Source: Novosphingobium sp. EMRT-2 (GTDB lineage Bacteria > Pseudomonadota > Alphaproteobacteria > Sphingomonadales > Sphingomonadaceae). Taken from it: 64,000 nucleotides of DNA. The notes under the pieces are model-generated. The model made no database searches and had not been told where the DNA came from. It was given only the letters and a program-made list of their open reading frames with translations. Shown here one piece after another: positions 20,576 through 27,860 of the stretch (the stretch's first letter is position 1; each line of letters starts with the position of its first letter). The stretch spans positions 1,235,501 to 1,299,500 of the forward strand of contig NZ_CP039695.1 of NCBI RefSeq assembly GCF_005145025.1, written 5' to 3'. Made by a program: the position numbers and the translations under genes.

Positions 20576-21298
20576 TCACGAACCACTGACGCGGCGGCCG
20601 AAGCCTCCGGCCGCGCGTGGAGCAGCGCCGATGACTGGCGCCGGCTGCGCGGGCACCGCGAAGACGGTACGGCGGAAATTGCGTTCGAGCCGTTCGGAAA
20701 TATAGGTCCACAGCGCAGTGACTTCCTGCGCCGAACGCCCCTTGGGATCGACTTCCATCACCGTGCGCCCATCGATCATCGAGGCCGCGAAATCGGTGCG
20801 GTGGTGCAGCGTTACGGGGGCTACGGTGCCGTGCTGCGACAGCGCGATCGCCGCTTCGGAGGTGATGCGTGCCTTGGGCGTCGCGCCGTTTACCACGAAG
20901 ATCAGCGGCTTTCCGGCGCGCTCGCACAGATCGACCGTGGCGCCAACGGCGCGCAAGTCATGCGGGCTGGGGCGCGTGGGCACGACGATCAGTTCCGCCA
21001 CGGAGATAACCGACTGGATCGCCATCGTGATCGCCGGTGGCGTATCGATTACGGCCAGCTTGAAGCCCTGCTGGCGCAGAACGGCAAGGTCGGCGGCCAG
21101 ACGGGCCACGGTGGTCTGGGCGAAGGCCGGGTATTCCGCCTCGCGCTCATTCCACCAATCAGCCAGCGACCCCTGCGGATCGATGTCGATGAGAACGACC
21201 GGGCCGGCGCCGGCGCGCTGCGCCTGCACGGCAAGATGACCGGACAGGGTGGTCTTTCCCGATCCGCCCTTCTGCGATGCCAAAGCCAATACGCGCAA
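20576..21298 (-). CDS. ParA/MinD-family ATPase
   Basis: 240 residues, ParA fold: deviant Walker A QKGGSGKTT at residues 9-17, switch VVLIDIDPQGSLADWW, and VIDTPP near 84-89. It lacks an N-terminal HTH, so it is the short ParA type used for chromosome, plasmid or protein-cluster positioning. Chromosomal parA normally sits beside parB and gid genes; here the partner is an RHH-like protein and then a SPOR lipoprotein, so the cargo may be an envelope or division component. MipZ is an alternative but its typical context is absent. Confidence 0.85.
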   Translation of the reverse strand: MRVLALASQKGGSGKTTLSGHLAVQAQRAGAGPVVLIDIDPQGSLADWWNEREAEYPAFAQTTVARLAADLAVLRQQGFKLAVIDTPPAITMAIQSVISVAELIVVPTRPSPHDLRAVGATVDLCERAGKPLIFVVNGATPKARITSEAAIALSQHGTVAPVTLHHRTDFAASMIDGRTVMEVDPKGRSAQEVTALWTYISERLERNFRRTVFAVPAQPAPVIGAAPRAAGGFGRRVSGS

Positions 21299-21514
21299 TG
21301 GGTATCCCCCTCTTATACCGAAACGGTCCTGAACGGGAGATCGCAGAACAGACTGAAATTTCCGTTAATGCCGCGCGGGAGGGGGAAGGGACAACACGCA
21401 CCCGATTTCGTGGCAATGAGGCTCGCAAGGCCGCAATTCTTTGCTAATGCGGGGTTAACCGATCACAAATACCATACCCAATCCAGCAGCTACTACACGA
21501 GCGGGGGCCTTGCC

Positions 21515-22591
21515 GTGCTTCGACCGAAAGCGGGAACAACCATAGGAATTGCCATACTGGCAGCCTGCGCGGCCGCCCCGGCCCTGTCCGCCCAAGCCCA
21601 GACGACAGGCAGCGGTGCGAACGCGAACGTGGTGAAATCCGGCGTCGATGCCTGGCAACGGCAGGACTATGCAGGCGCGGTCCGCCAATGGGAGACAGCC
21701 GCCGCCAAGGGCGATGCGGACGCGGAGTTCAACCTGGGGCAAGCCTATCGGCTGGGCAAAGGCGTGCCGCAGGACATGGCCAAGGCCGAATTCTATTTCG
21801 GCCGCGCCGCGCGCAAGGGACATCCGCAGGCCGGCGACAACTATGGCATCGTGCTGTTCCAGTCGGGCCGCCAGACGGAGGCCCTGCCCTGGCTCAACAC
21901 CGCCGCTGATCGCGGAGAGCCGCGCGCGATGTACATCCTCGGCATCGCCGCCTTCAACGGCGATTACGTGGGCAAGGACTGGGTGCGCGCTTATGCGCTG
22001 ATGACCCGCGCCGCGGCCAGCGGCCTGCCGCAGGCGACATCCAGCCTCGCCACCATGGACACCGTGATCCCGCTGGAGCAGCGGCAAATGGGCATTTCGC
22101 TGGCCGGCGATCTCGAACGGAAAGCGGAACAGGCGCGCAGCGTGCAACTCGCCGCCAGCGATCTGGGCGCCAAGGCCCCGCCGGTGCAAACGCCCGCCAA
22201 CGCCGCGCCCCGGCCGTTGCCCACCATCAGCGTACCCGCCTCCACCGTCGCGGCGGCTCCGCCACCGCCCGCACCCCCGCGCCCGGCAACGCCCCGACCG
22301 GCAACGCCCCGACCGGCACCTCCCCCGCCAGCCCAGCATACCCCGCCCACCGTCCGCGCGACCGGCAACTGGCGCATCCAGCTGGGCGCGTTCTCGCAGC
22401 GCGGCAATGCCGATGCGCTGTGGAGCCGGGTGAAGGCCCGACCGGGCTTGGCCGGCCATCCCCGGATCGACATTCCCTCCGGCGGCGTGACGCGCCTGCT
22501 CGCCGGCGGCTACGGCGGACAGGCGGACGCGGAAAGGGCGTGCGACGGCCTCAAGGCTGGTGGCATCGCGTGCCTGGTGATAAAGCCGTAA
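21515..22591 (+). CDS. Sel1-repeat and SPOR-domain exported protein
   Basis: 358 residues from a GTG at 21515 (GGGGG 8 bases upstream); the open frame extends further back but looks non-coding. An N-terminal signal peptide (IAILAACAAAPALSAQA) is followed by Sel1/TPR-like repeats (ADAEFNLGQAYRLGKGVPQDMAKAE and the next repeat), a proline-rich linker with tandem PRPATPRPATP units, and a C-terminal SPOR domain (WRIQLGAFSQRGNADALWSRV...RLLAGGYGGQADAERAC). Likely periplasmic and recruited to septal peptidoglycan. Divergent from the ParA gene, so two SPOR proteins flank that ATPase. Confidence 0.82.
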   Translation: MLRPKAGTTIGIAILAACAAAPALSAQAQTTGSGANANVVKSGVDAWQRQDYAGAVRQWETAAAKGDADAEFNLGQAYRLGKGVPQDMAKAEFYFGRAARKGHPQAGDNYGIVLFQSGRQTEALPWLNTAADRGEPRAMYILGIAAFNGDYVGKDWVRAYALMTRAAASGLPQATSSLATMDTVIPLEQRQMGISLAGDLERKAEQARSVQLAASDLGAKAPPVQTPANAAPRPLPTISVPASTVAAAPPPPAPPRPATPRPATPRPAPPPPAQHTPPTVRATGNWRIQLGAFSQRGNADALWSRVKARPGLAGHPRIDIPSGGVTRLLAGGYGGQADAERACDGLKAGGIACLVIKP

Positions 22592-22595
22592 GGCT

Positions 22596-23861
22596 TTGAC
22601 GAATCACGCTTCGGACCAGCCCGCTTCCCTCCCACTTCCAGCGCATGGCGGCCCTTCGCGGATCGCGGCGATCGATTTCGTGCGCGGCATTGCCGTGCTG
22701 GGCATCCTGACGATCAACATCACCGGGTTCTGGGGTCCGACGCTCGCCAGCTTCTCGCCCGCCCTGCCCCGCGTCGAACCCGGTGCCGACGCGTGGTTCG
22801 CGCTGTCGTTCCTGCTATTCGAAGGCAAGATGCGCGCACTGTTCACGCTGCTGTTCGGGGCCAGCATGATGCTGTTCATCGAAGCCGCCGAACGGCGCGG
22901 GTTGAACGGCGATGCGATGCAGGCCCGCCGGCTGTTCTGGCTCGCCCTGTTCGGATACGCGCATTACTTGCTGCTATGGTGGGGGGACATCCTGTTTCCC
23001 TATGCCCTGTGCGGCCTGGGCGCGCTGGTGTTACGCCGCCTGCCGCCTGCCGCGTTGGCCGCCATTGCCATCGCGGTGTTCTGCGCCGCACACGGACTGG
23101 ACGGCATCGGCGATGTGCCCGGCATAGCGGCCGAACAGCGCGTGCTGTCCGGGCATGGCACTGCAGCGGAACAGGCTGAACAGGCCGCGATGATGGCGCG
23201 GATCGCGCAATCGATGGCGCAGGACACGCAGATCCTGAACGCCGGCTTCCTCCAGGCGATCCGGCTGCGGCTTGCTCTGGCACCATTCCTGCCGTTCAAG
23301 ATCGCGCTGGCGACGGCGACCGAAACGCTGCCGCTGATGCTGGTGGGCATCGCCCTGTTCCGCAGCGGCTTTTTCACCGGCGGCTGGAGCCGTCGCGCGA
23401 TCGCCCGCATGGCGGCGGTCGGCATCGGCATCGGCGGGATGCTGACGCTGCCGGTCCTTTGGTGGATCTGGGCGCATCATTTCCCCCCGCGCGCGATGCT
23501 GGGCGTAATGGACCACATCGCGGCGATCCCGCGCGCGATCATGGCGCTGGGCTACCTCGCCGCACTGTTGCTGTGCTGGCCGCGCGCAAGCGGCCATCCG
23601 CTCGCCCGCCGCCTCGCAGCCGCCGGACGCTGCGCCTTCACCAACTACCTGGGGACCACGGTGCTGATGGGCGCCGTGTTTTCGGGCTGGGGCCTGGGCC
23701 TCGGCCCCGAACTGCCGCGCCTGTGGCTGCCGGCTTTCGTCGTACTCGGCTGGATCGCGATGCTGGCCTGGCCGGCATGGTGGCTTGCCCGATTCCGCCA
23801 GGGGCCGATGGAAGCGGCGTGGCGACGCCTGACGTTCCTGTTCGTCGCGAGGCCATCCTGA
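22596..23861 (+). CDS. DUF418-domain membrane protein
   Basis: 421 residues; about nine to ten hydrophobic segments. The N-terminal RIAAIDFVRGIAVLGILTINI is the DUF418-family hallmark, and the C-terminal half contains ALGYLAALLLCWPR, CAFTNYLGTTVLMGAVFSGWGLGL and PAWWLARFRQGPMEAAWRRLTF, the conserved end of the family. It starts with TTG four bases after the Sel1-SPOR stop, so translation is probably coupled. Family function is not established; membership in the acyltransferase-3-like membrane superfamily is suggested by topology only. Confidence 0.85.
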   Translation: MTNHASDQPASLPLPAHGGPSRIAAIDFVRGIAVLGILTINITGFWGPTLASFSPALPRVEPGADAWFALSFLLFEGKMRALFTLLFGASMMLFIEAAERRGLNGDAMQARRLFWLALFGYAHYLLLWWGDILFPYALCGLGALVLRRLPPAALAAIAIAVFCAAHGLDGIGDVPGIAAEQRVLSGHGTAAEQAEQAAMMARIAQSMAQDTQILNAGFLQAIRLRLALAPFLPFKIALATATETLPLMLVGIALFRSGFFTGGWSRRAIARMAAVGIGIGGMLTLPVLWWIWAHHFPPRAMLGVMDHIAAIPRAIMALGYLAALLLCWPRASGHPLARRLAAAGRCAFTNYLGTTVLMGAVFSGWGLGLGPELPRLWLPAFVVLGWIAMLAWPAWWLARFRQGPMEAAWRRLTFLFVARPS

Positions 23862-23870
23862 TCCCGCGGC

Positions 23871-24542
23871 TCAGGATGGCGTATCCGCCGCCTTCTGCGG
23901 ATGCTTCGGACTCAGGATCAGGACCCCGCCTTCCACGCGCCACGACTTGAGCCGTGACAGCAGGTTCATGCCCAGCACGTTGAGGCCGCCGGTCGACCCG
24001 GTGACGATCACGTCCATGTCGCGCGCCACGATCGATCCGAAGCGCAATTCGCCCACCCGCGCCATGCGCGCCTCCACTTCTCCGTTCGCCGTGCGCACCG
24101 ATATCGGCAGGCGCAACGGATCGGGCCTGATGTCGGCGGCGGCGGCGGCATCTTCGGACAGCGCCGTGATGGTGGCCCCGGTATCGACCATGAAGCGCTG
24201 GCGCACGCCGTTGACGCGCGCTTCGATCCAGTAGTGCCCGTCGGCCGCCAGGGGAATGCGCGTTTCGCCACCCGCCACGCTCTGCGACGGCATCCCGATG
24301 TTGGAGGTGAGGGAATCGAACGTGGGATCGAGATGCACGAAGCGCACCACCGTCAGCGCGAACACCGCCAGCAACGCGACATTGCCGACAAAGCCCAGCA
24401 GCCGCCCGGTCAACGGTAGAAAGCCGCGAATCATGCCGGCGATCATCACCAGCACGATCGCGCCGCCCGCCGCCAGAAGCAGCGGCGGGGCACCGGTCAG
24501 CGCCGGCGGCAAGGCAGCGATCAGATTTCCCGGAATGTCCAT
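23871..24542 (-). CDS. Retropepsin-like aspartic protease (TIGR02281-type)
   Basis: 223 residues. Two or three N-terminal hydrophobic segments (about 20-40 and 45-68) anchor it, then a single-lobe aspartic-protease domain with the active-site motif FMVDTGATITALS and the closing hydrophobic-Gly motif GLNVLGMNLLSRL. Single-lobe proteins act as dimers. Bacterial members are membrane-anchored and poorly characterised. Convergent with the DUF418 gene with 9 bases between the stops. Confidence 0.85.
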   Translation of the reverse strand: MDIPGNLIAALPPALTGAPPLLLAAGGAIVLVMIAGMIRGFLPLTGRLLGFVGNVALLAVFALTVVRFVHLDPTFDSLTSNIGMPSQSVAGGETRIPLAADGHYWIEARVNGVRQRFMVDTGATITALSEDAAAAADIRPDPLRLPISVRTANGEVEARMARVGELRFGSIVARDMDVIVTGSTGGLNVLGMNLLSRLKSWRVEGGVLILSPKHPQKAADTPS

Positions 24543-24622
24543 CGAATCGCGCGTACCATGCCTTTCCTTTCACGCGGCTGACATCATCGGAACGCATGGG
24601 CGGTCAAACCATTGGAGCGATC

Positions 24623-25417
24623 ATGATCCTCACCATAGCCACCCGCCTTTCCTGCCGCATGTATGGCGCAACCGATGCCTTGCTCCAGATCGAAGCGGCC
24701 CCGACCTCGCAACAGTCCATCCTTTCCGCAAACATCGCCAGCACGCCCACCCCGCACTTTCTGCGCGTGGGGGCACAGGATGGCATCGGCGAAAGGATAT
24801 GGGTTCACCACGACGGCGAATTCTCGGTCAGTTATGATGCGCGGATCGAAGTGCTGCGCAACGATTTCGACCTGGCGTCGCTAGCCGGGCTGCCGCCGCA
24901 CCGCCTGCCGGGAGAGGCGGTGCCCTATCTGCTCGATTCGCTCTATTGCCCGGCCAGCCGGCTCCAGCCCTTCGTGCAGGAGGAATTCGGCGCACTGGCG
25001 GGCGGTGCGAAGGTGGAGGCGATGCGCGCCTGGATCGCCGGCCACTTCCGTTACGTTCCGGGATCGAGCAATTCCGCGACCACCGCGCTGGACAGCTTCG
25101 TCGAGCGACGGGGCGTGTGCCGCGACTATGCCCATACGCTGATCGCCCTTGCCCGCGCGGCGGCCATCCCGGCCCGGTTCGCGTCCGGCTATGGCCCCGG
25201 CGTATCGCCGCAGGACTTTCACGCCGTGGCCGAGGTTTTCCTGGCCGATCCGGCGGGCCAGGGCGGAAGCTGGCGCATCGTCGATGCCACGGGCATGATC
25301 ACGCCAGACGCCTTCGCGGTCATCGGCGTGGGGCGCGATGCGGCGGACGCCAGCTTCGTCACAAGCTACGGCACGATGGACCTTGTATCGAAGGACATCA
25401 CCGTCCGCAGCGAATAG
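24623..25417 (+). CDS. Transglutaminase-like protein with bacterial N-terminal domain
   Basis: 264 residues from the ATG at 24623, favoured by GGAG 7 bases upstream. The C-terminal transglutaminase-like domain holds a complete Cys-His-Asp triad: Cys in ERRGVCRDYAH, His in DFHAVAEVF, Asp in RIVDATG. The N-terminal 100 residues match the beta-rich domain usually preceding it. Many relatives are cytoplasmic cysteine proteases or amidases; substrate unknown. No signal peptide. Confidence 0.85.
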   Translation: MILTIATRLSCRMYGATDALLQIEAAPTSQQSILSANIASTPTPHFLRVGAQDGIGERIWVHHDGEFSVSYDARIEVLRNDFDLASLAGLPPHRLPGEAVPYLLDSLYCPASRLQPFVQEEFGALAGGAKVEAMRAWIAGHFRYVPGSSNSATTALDSFVERRGVCRDYAHTLIALARAAAIPARFASGYGPGVSPQDFHAVAEVFLADPAGQGGSWRIVDATGMITPDAFAVIGVGRDAADASFVTSYGTMDLVSKDITVRSE

Positions 25418-25482
25418 CGGCCGCCGCCGATAGCGGGAGGAACGATCGGGTTTACTTCCCTTTCAGCCCTGTGTGTTAAGCC

Positions 25483-26259
25483 GTGCGCAAGGCCGCGCGA
25501 AGCATGGACGCACGGCGCGCGACCGAAGGCGATGAAAGGCCGGCACCTGTGACAGACGATGGACCGATGAATCTGCTGCGCAAGCGCTGGATTCGCGTCC
25601 CCGCCGGCTTCATCGCCATGTCGCTCGCCTCGATGCTGGCGTTCCACGTCGGGCAGGATGCGGCGCAGGTATTCTTCCCGCACAAGGACGGCACCGCGCA
25701 ACCGGCGACGGCGAAGCCTGCCGCCAAGCCGCCGCAACCCGCCCCTGCGCCCAAGCCGCCGGCCGACGATCCGTTCGTGGTCAAATCGATCCTGAAAATC
25801 GACGAACCGATCAAGTTCGGCCAGTTCTTCTGGGACGAAAGCAAGGGCGAACCGGGGCCGCTGGTGGTCACTGTCGATCTGGAGGCCCGCACGCTGTCGG
25901 TGTTCCGCAACGGCCACGAGATCGGCGCGACCGCGATCCTCAAGGGCTATGGCGACAAGCCCACCCCGGTCGGCGTGTTCCCGATCACCGAGAAGGACGC
26001 CGATCACGTTTCCAACATCTATGACGCGCCGATGCCCTACATGCTGCGGCTGACCAACGACGGCGTCTCGATCCACGGCAGCAAGGTGGAAAAGGGCTAT
26101 GCCACCAACGGCTGCATCGGCGTGCCCGATGCCTTTGCCAAGCGCCTGTTCGAACAGGCGAAGCTGGGCGACAAGGTCATCATCACCGACGGCAAGCGCA
26201 TCGGCGTGGGCGATCCCATCGTGGTGGAGCAGCAGGCCCAGACGCCATCGGGCGCCTGA
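25483..26259 (+). CDS. L,D-transpeptidase (YkuD) family protein
   Basis: 258 residues from a GTG at 25483; ATGs at 25504 and 25567 are alternatives, the last lying just before a membrane-type segment (VPAGFIAMSLASMLAF). After a Pro/Ala/Lys linker the YkuD domain runs from about 120 to 240: VVTVDLEARTLSVF, TPVGVFPI, SIHGSKV and the catalytic TNGCIGVP. The usual Arg after GCI is Gly here. It would form 3-3 peptidoglycan crosslinks or attach proteins to the wall from the periplasmic side. Ends 25 bases from the convergent SDR gene. Confidence 0.87.
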   Translation: MRKAARSMDARRATEGDERPAPVTDDGPMNLLRKRWIRVPAGFIAMSLASMLAFHVGQDAAQVFFPHKDGTAQPATAKPAAKPPQPAPAPKPPADDPFVVKSILKIDEPIKFGQFFWDESKGEPGPLVVTVDLEARTLSVFRNGHEIGATAILKGYGDKPTPVGVFPITEKDADHVSNIYDAPMPYMLRLTNDGVSIHGSKVEKGYATNGCIGVPDAFAKRLFEQAKLGDKVIITDGKRIGVGDPIVVEQQAQTPSGA

Positions 26260-26284
26260 ACCTTGCGGCATAGGCGAATGGGCA

Positions 26285-27067
26285 TCAGCGGGGCGCCATC
26301 CGGATCGCGCCGTCAAGGCGGATGTTCTGACCGTTGAAATAGGAATTGCGCACCAGTTCCATCGCCAGCGACGCGAATTCCTCGGGCTTGCCCAGCCGCT
26401 TCGGGAACGGGACCGAGGCGTTGAGGCCATCCAGCACCTTTTCCGGCAGGCGGCCCAGCAACGGCGTGCCGAAGATGCCGGGCATGATCGAGTTCACGCG
26501 GATGCCAAGGTCCATGAGATCGCGCGCCATCGGCAGCACCAGCCCGTTCACGCCCGCCTTCAGCGAACCGTAGGCGACCTGCCCCACCTGCGCGTCCTGC
26601 GCGGCGACCGAGGCCGTCAGGATGATGGTACCCCGTTCGCCGTCCTCCAGCGGGGCCAGCGCGGCCATGCCCAGCGCGGACAGCGAGGCAACCCGGTAGC
26701 TGGCAATAAGGATACCCTGCGCGGCGAATTCATAGTCCTCGGTCGAAAGGCGCACGAACTCCCCGGTTTCCTTGTTGCGGCCGACGGTCTTGCCCTTGCG
26801 GTTGGCCATGGCGCAATGGACGCAGATGCGTTCCTGCCCATGCGCGGCGCGGGCCTTTTCGAAGCCGGCCACCACCGATTGTTCGCTGGTGATATCGACC
26901 TTGCAGAACAAGCCACCGATCGCGCCGGCTACCTCCCGGCCCAGTTCCTCGTTCAGATCGAATATCGCGACCTGCACCCCGCTGGCGGCCAGCGCCTCTG
27001 CCGTGGCGCGTCCCAGTCCGGAAGCCCCGCCGGTAACGACGGCGGCCGTGCCCGCATCAATCCGCAT
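26285..27067 (-). CDS. Short-chain dehydrogenase/reductase (3-hydroxyacyl-CoA dehydrogenase type-2-like)
   Basis: 260 residues. NAD(P) motif TGGASGLG at 13-20, acidic residue FDLN at the end of beta-2 (NAD preference), catalytic Ser in ILTASVAAQ and Tyr-x-x-x-Lys in VAYGSLKAG, then IRVNSIMPGIFGTPLL. The overall pattern resembles type-2 3-hydroxyacyl-CoA dehydrogenases and 17-beta-HSD10-like SDRs. It sits beside, but is not obviously part of, the flagellar genes. A 38-bp palindrome overlaps its ribosome-binding region, so it is probably controlled separately, for example by a TetR-type regulator. Confidence 0.88.
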   Translation of the reverse strand: MRIDAGTAAVVTGGASGLGRATAEALAASGVQVAIFDLNEELGREVAGAIGGLFCKVDITSEQSVVAGFEKARAAHGQERICVHCAMANRKGKTVGRNKETGEFVRLSTEDYEFAAQGILIASYRVASLSALGMAALAPLEDGERGTIILTASVAAQDAQVGQVAYGSLKAGVNGLVLPMARDLMDLGIRVNSIMPGIFGTPLLGRLPEKVLDGLNASVPFPKRLGKPEEFASLAMELVRNSYFNGQNIRLDGAIRMAPR

Positions 27068-27072
27068 CTTGC

Positions 27073-27110
27073 TCTCCCATGATTTAACCGATCGATTAAA
27101 TCATGGGAGA
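27073..27110. promoter_or_regulatory. 38-bp near-perfect palindrome before the SDR gene
   Basis: Arms TCTCCCATGATTTAA and TTAAATCATGGGAGA (15/15 match) around CCGATCGA, whose centre CGATCG is itself symmetric; only one position pair breaks the full symmetry. The inner TTAACCGATCGATTAA resembles TetR-type operators. In the SDR mRNA the second arm contains the GGGAG ribosome-binding sequence. It lies between the fliA stop and the SDR ATG, so a role as fliA terminator is also possible. Confidence 0.7.
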
Positions 27111-27128
27111 CGATGCGGCAAGAGCCGA

Positions 27129-27860
27129 TCAGAGAATGTCGGCCTCATCCCCCAGCGCGGCCCGCAGCTTTTCGAGCGCCTGCGCCTTGAGCTGGTGAAC
27201 GCGGGGAATGCTGACGTCGAGCACCTGCGCGATTTCGGCAAGGTTCAGTTCCTCGACGAAGTAGAGCTGGATCACGAGCTGGAGCCTTTCCGGCAACGCG
27301 GCGATAGCGAAGGCCACCCGCGCGCGCATCTGTTCGTCGGCCAGCAAGGCGAAGCTGTCGGGCCGGTCGTCGGCAAAGGCCGGATCGCTATCGGAATAGG
27401 CGCTGTCGATCGTTTCAAAGCGCACTGGTTCGCTCCCGGCGTGCAAGGTGGCAAGTTCCTGGTCGGTCAGGCCCATGGCGGCGGCCAGTTCGGCATCGGT
27501 GGGATCGCGCCCCAGTTCGTTGCGCAGCGTCGCGGTATGATCGGCCAGCATCCTGCGCCGTTCGGACACGCTGCGCGAAAGCGGCGTCACGCGGCGCACC
27601 AGATCGACCATGGCCCCGCGCACGCGCATCTTGGCATAGGCGGCAAAGCCGTCCTCTGTCGGGCCGGAGTGCTTCTGGGCGCATTCGGTCAAAGCAACCA
27701 GCCCGGCCTGCACCAGGTCTTCCAGTTCCATGCCGGCGCGCCCGGACCCATGGATATGCCACGCCAGGCGCCGGACCATGGGCAGAAACCGGCGGATACG
27801 ATCCGCGGTATCGTCACGGTAGGCACGCGCGGCGGCAAATCGACGTTGATCATGTTTCAT
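27129..27860 (-). CDS. fliA: Flagellar sigma factor FliA (sigma-28)
   Basis: 243 residues from the ATG at 27858-27860, which overlaps the flhA stop by 4 bases; the frame remains open antisense further up. Region 2 (FLPMVRRLAWHIHG, ELEDLVQAGLVALTECA, FAAYAKMRVRGAMVDLVRRV), region 3 with GRDPTDAELAAAMGL, and region 4 helix-turn-helix ALPERLQLVIQLYFVEELNLAEIAQVLDVSIPRV are all intact. It directs late flagellar and chemotaxis transcription and is held by FlgM, whose gene is 3.5 kb away. Candidate target promoters are marked in this window. Confidence 0.95.
   Translation of the reverse strand: MKHDQRRFAAARAYRDDTADRIRRFLPMVRRLAWHIHGSGRAGMELEDLVQAGLVALTECAQKHSGPTEDGFAAYAKMRVRGAMVDLVRRVTPLSRSVSERRRMLADHTATLRNELGRDPTDAELAAAMGLTDQELATLHAGSEPVRFETIDSAYSDSDPAFADDRPDSFALLADEQMRARVAFAIAALPERLQLVIQLYFVEELNLAEIAQVLDVSIPRVHQLKAQALEKLRAALGDEADIL

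Noticed and set aside
22260..22330. Proline-rich PRPATP tandem in the Sel1-SPOR gene as a DNA repeat element
   Set aside because: It is an in-frame protein linker before the SPOR domain, not an independent repeat.
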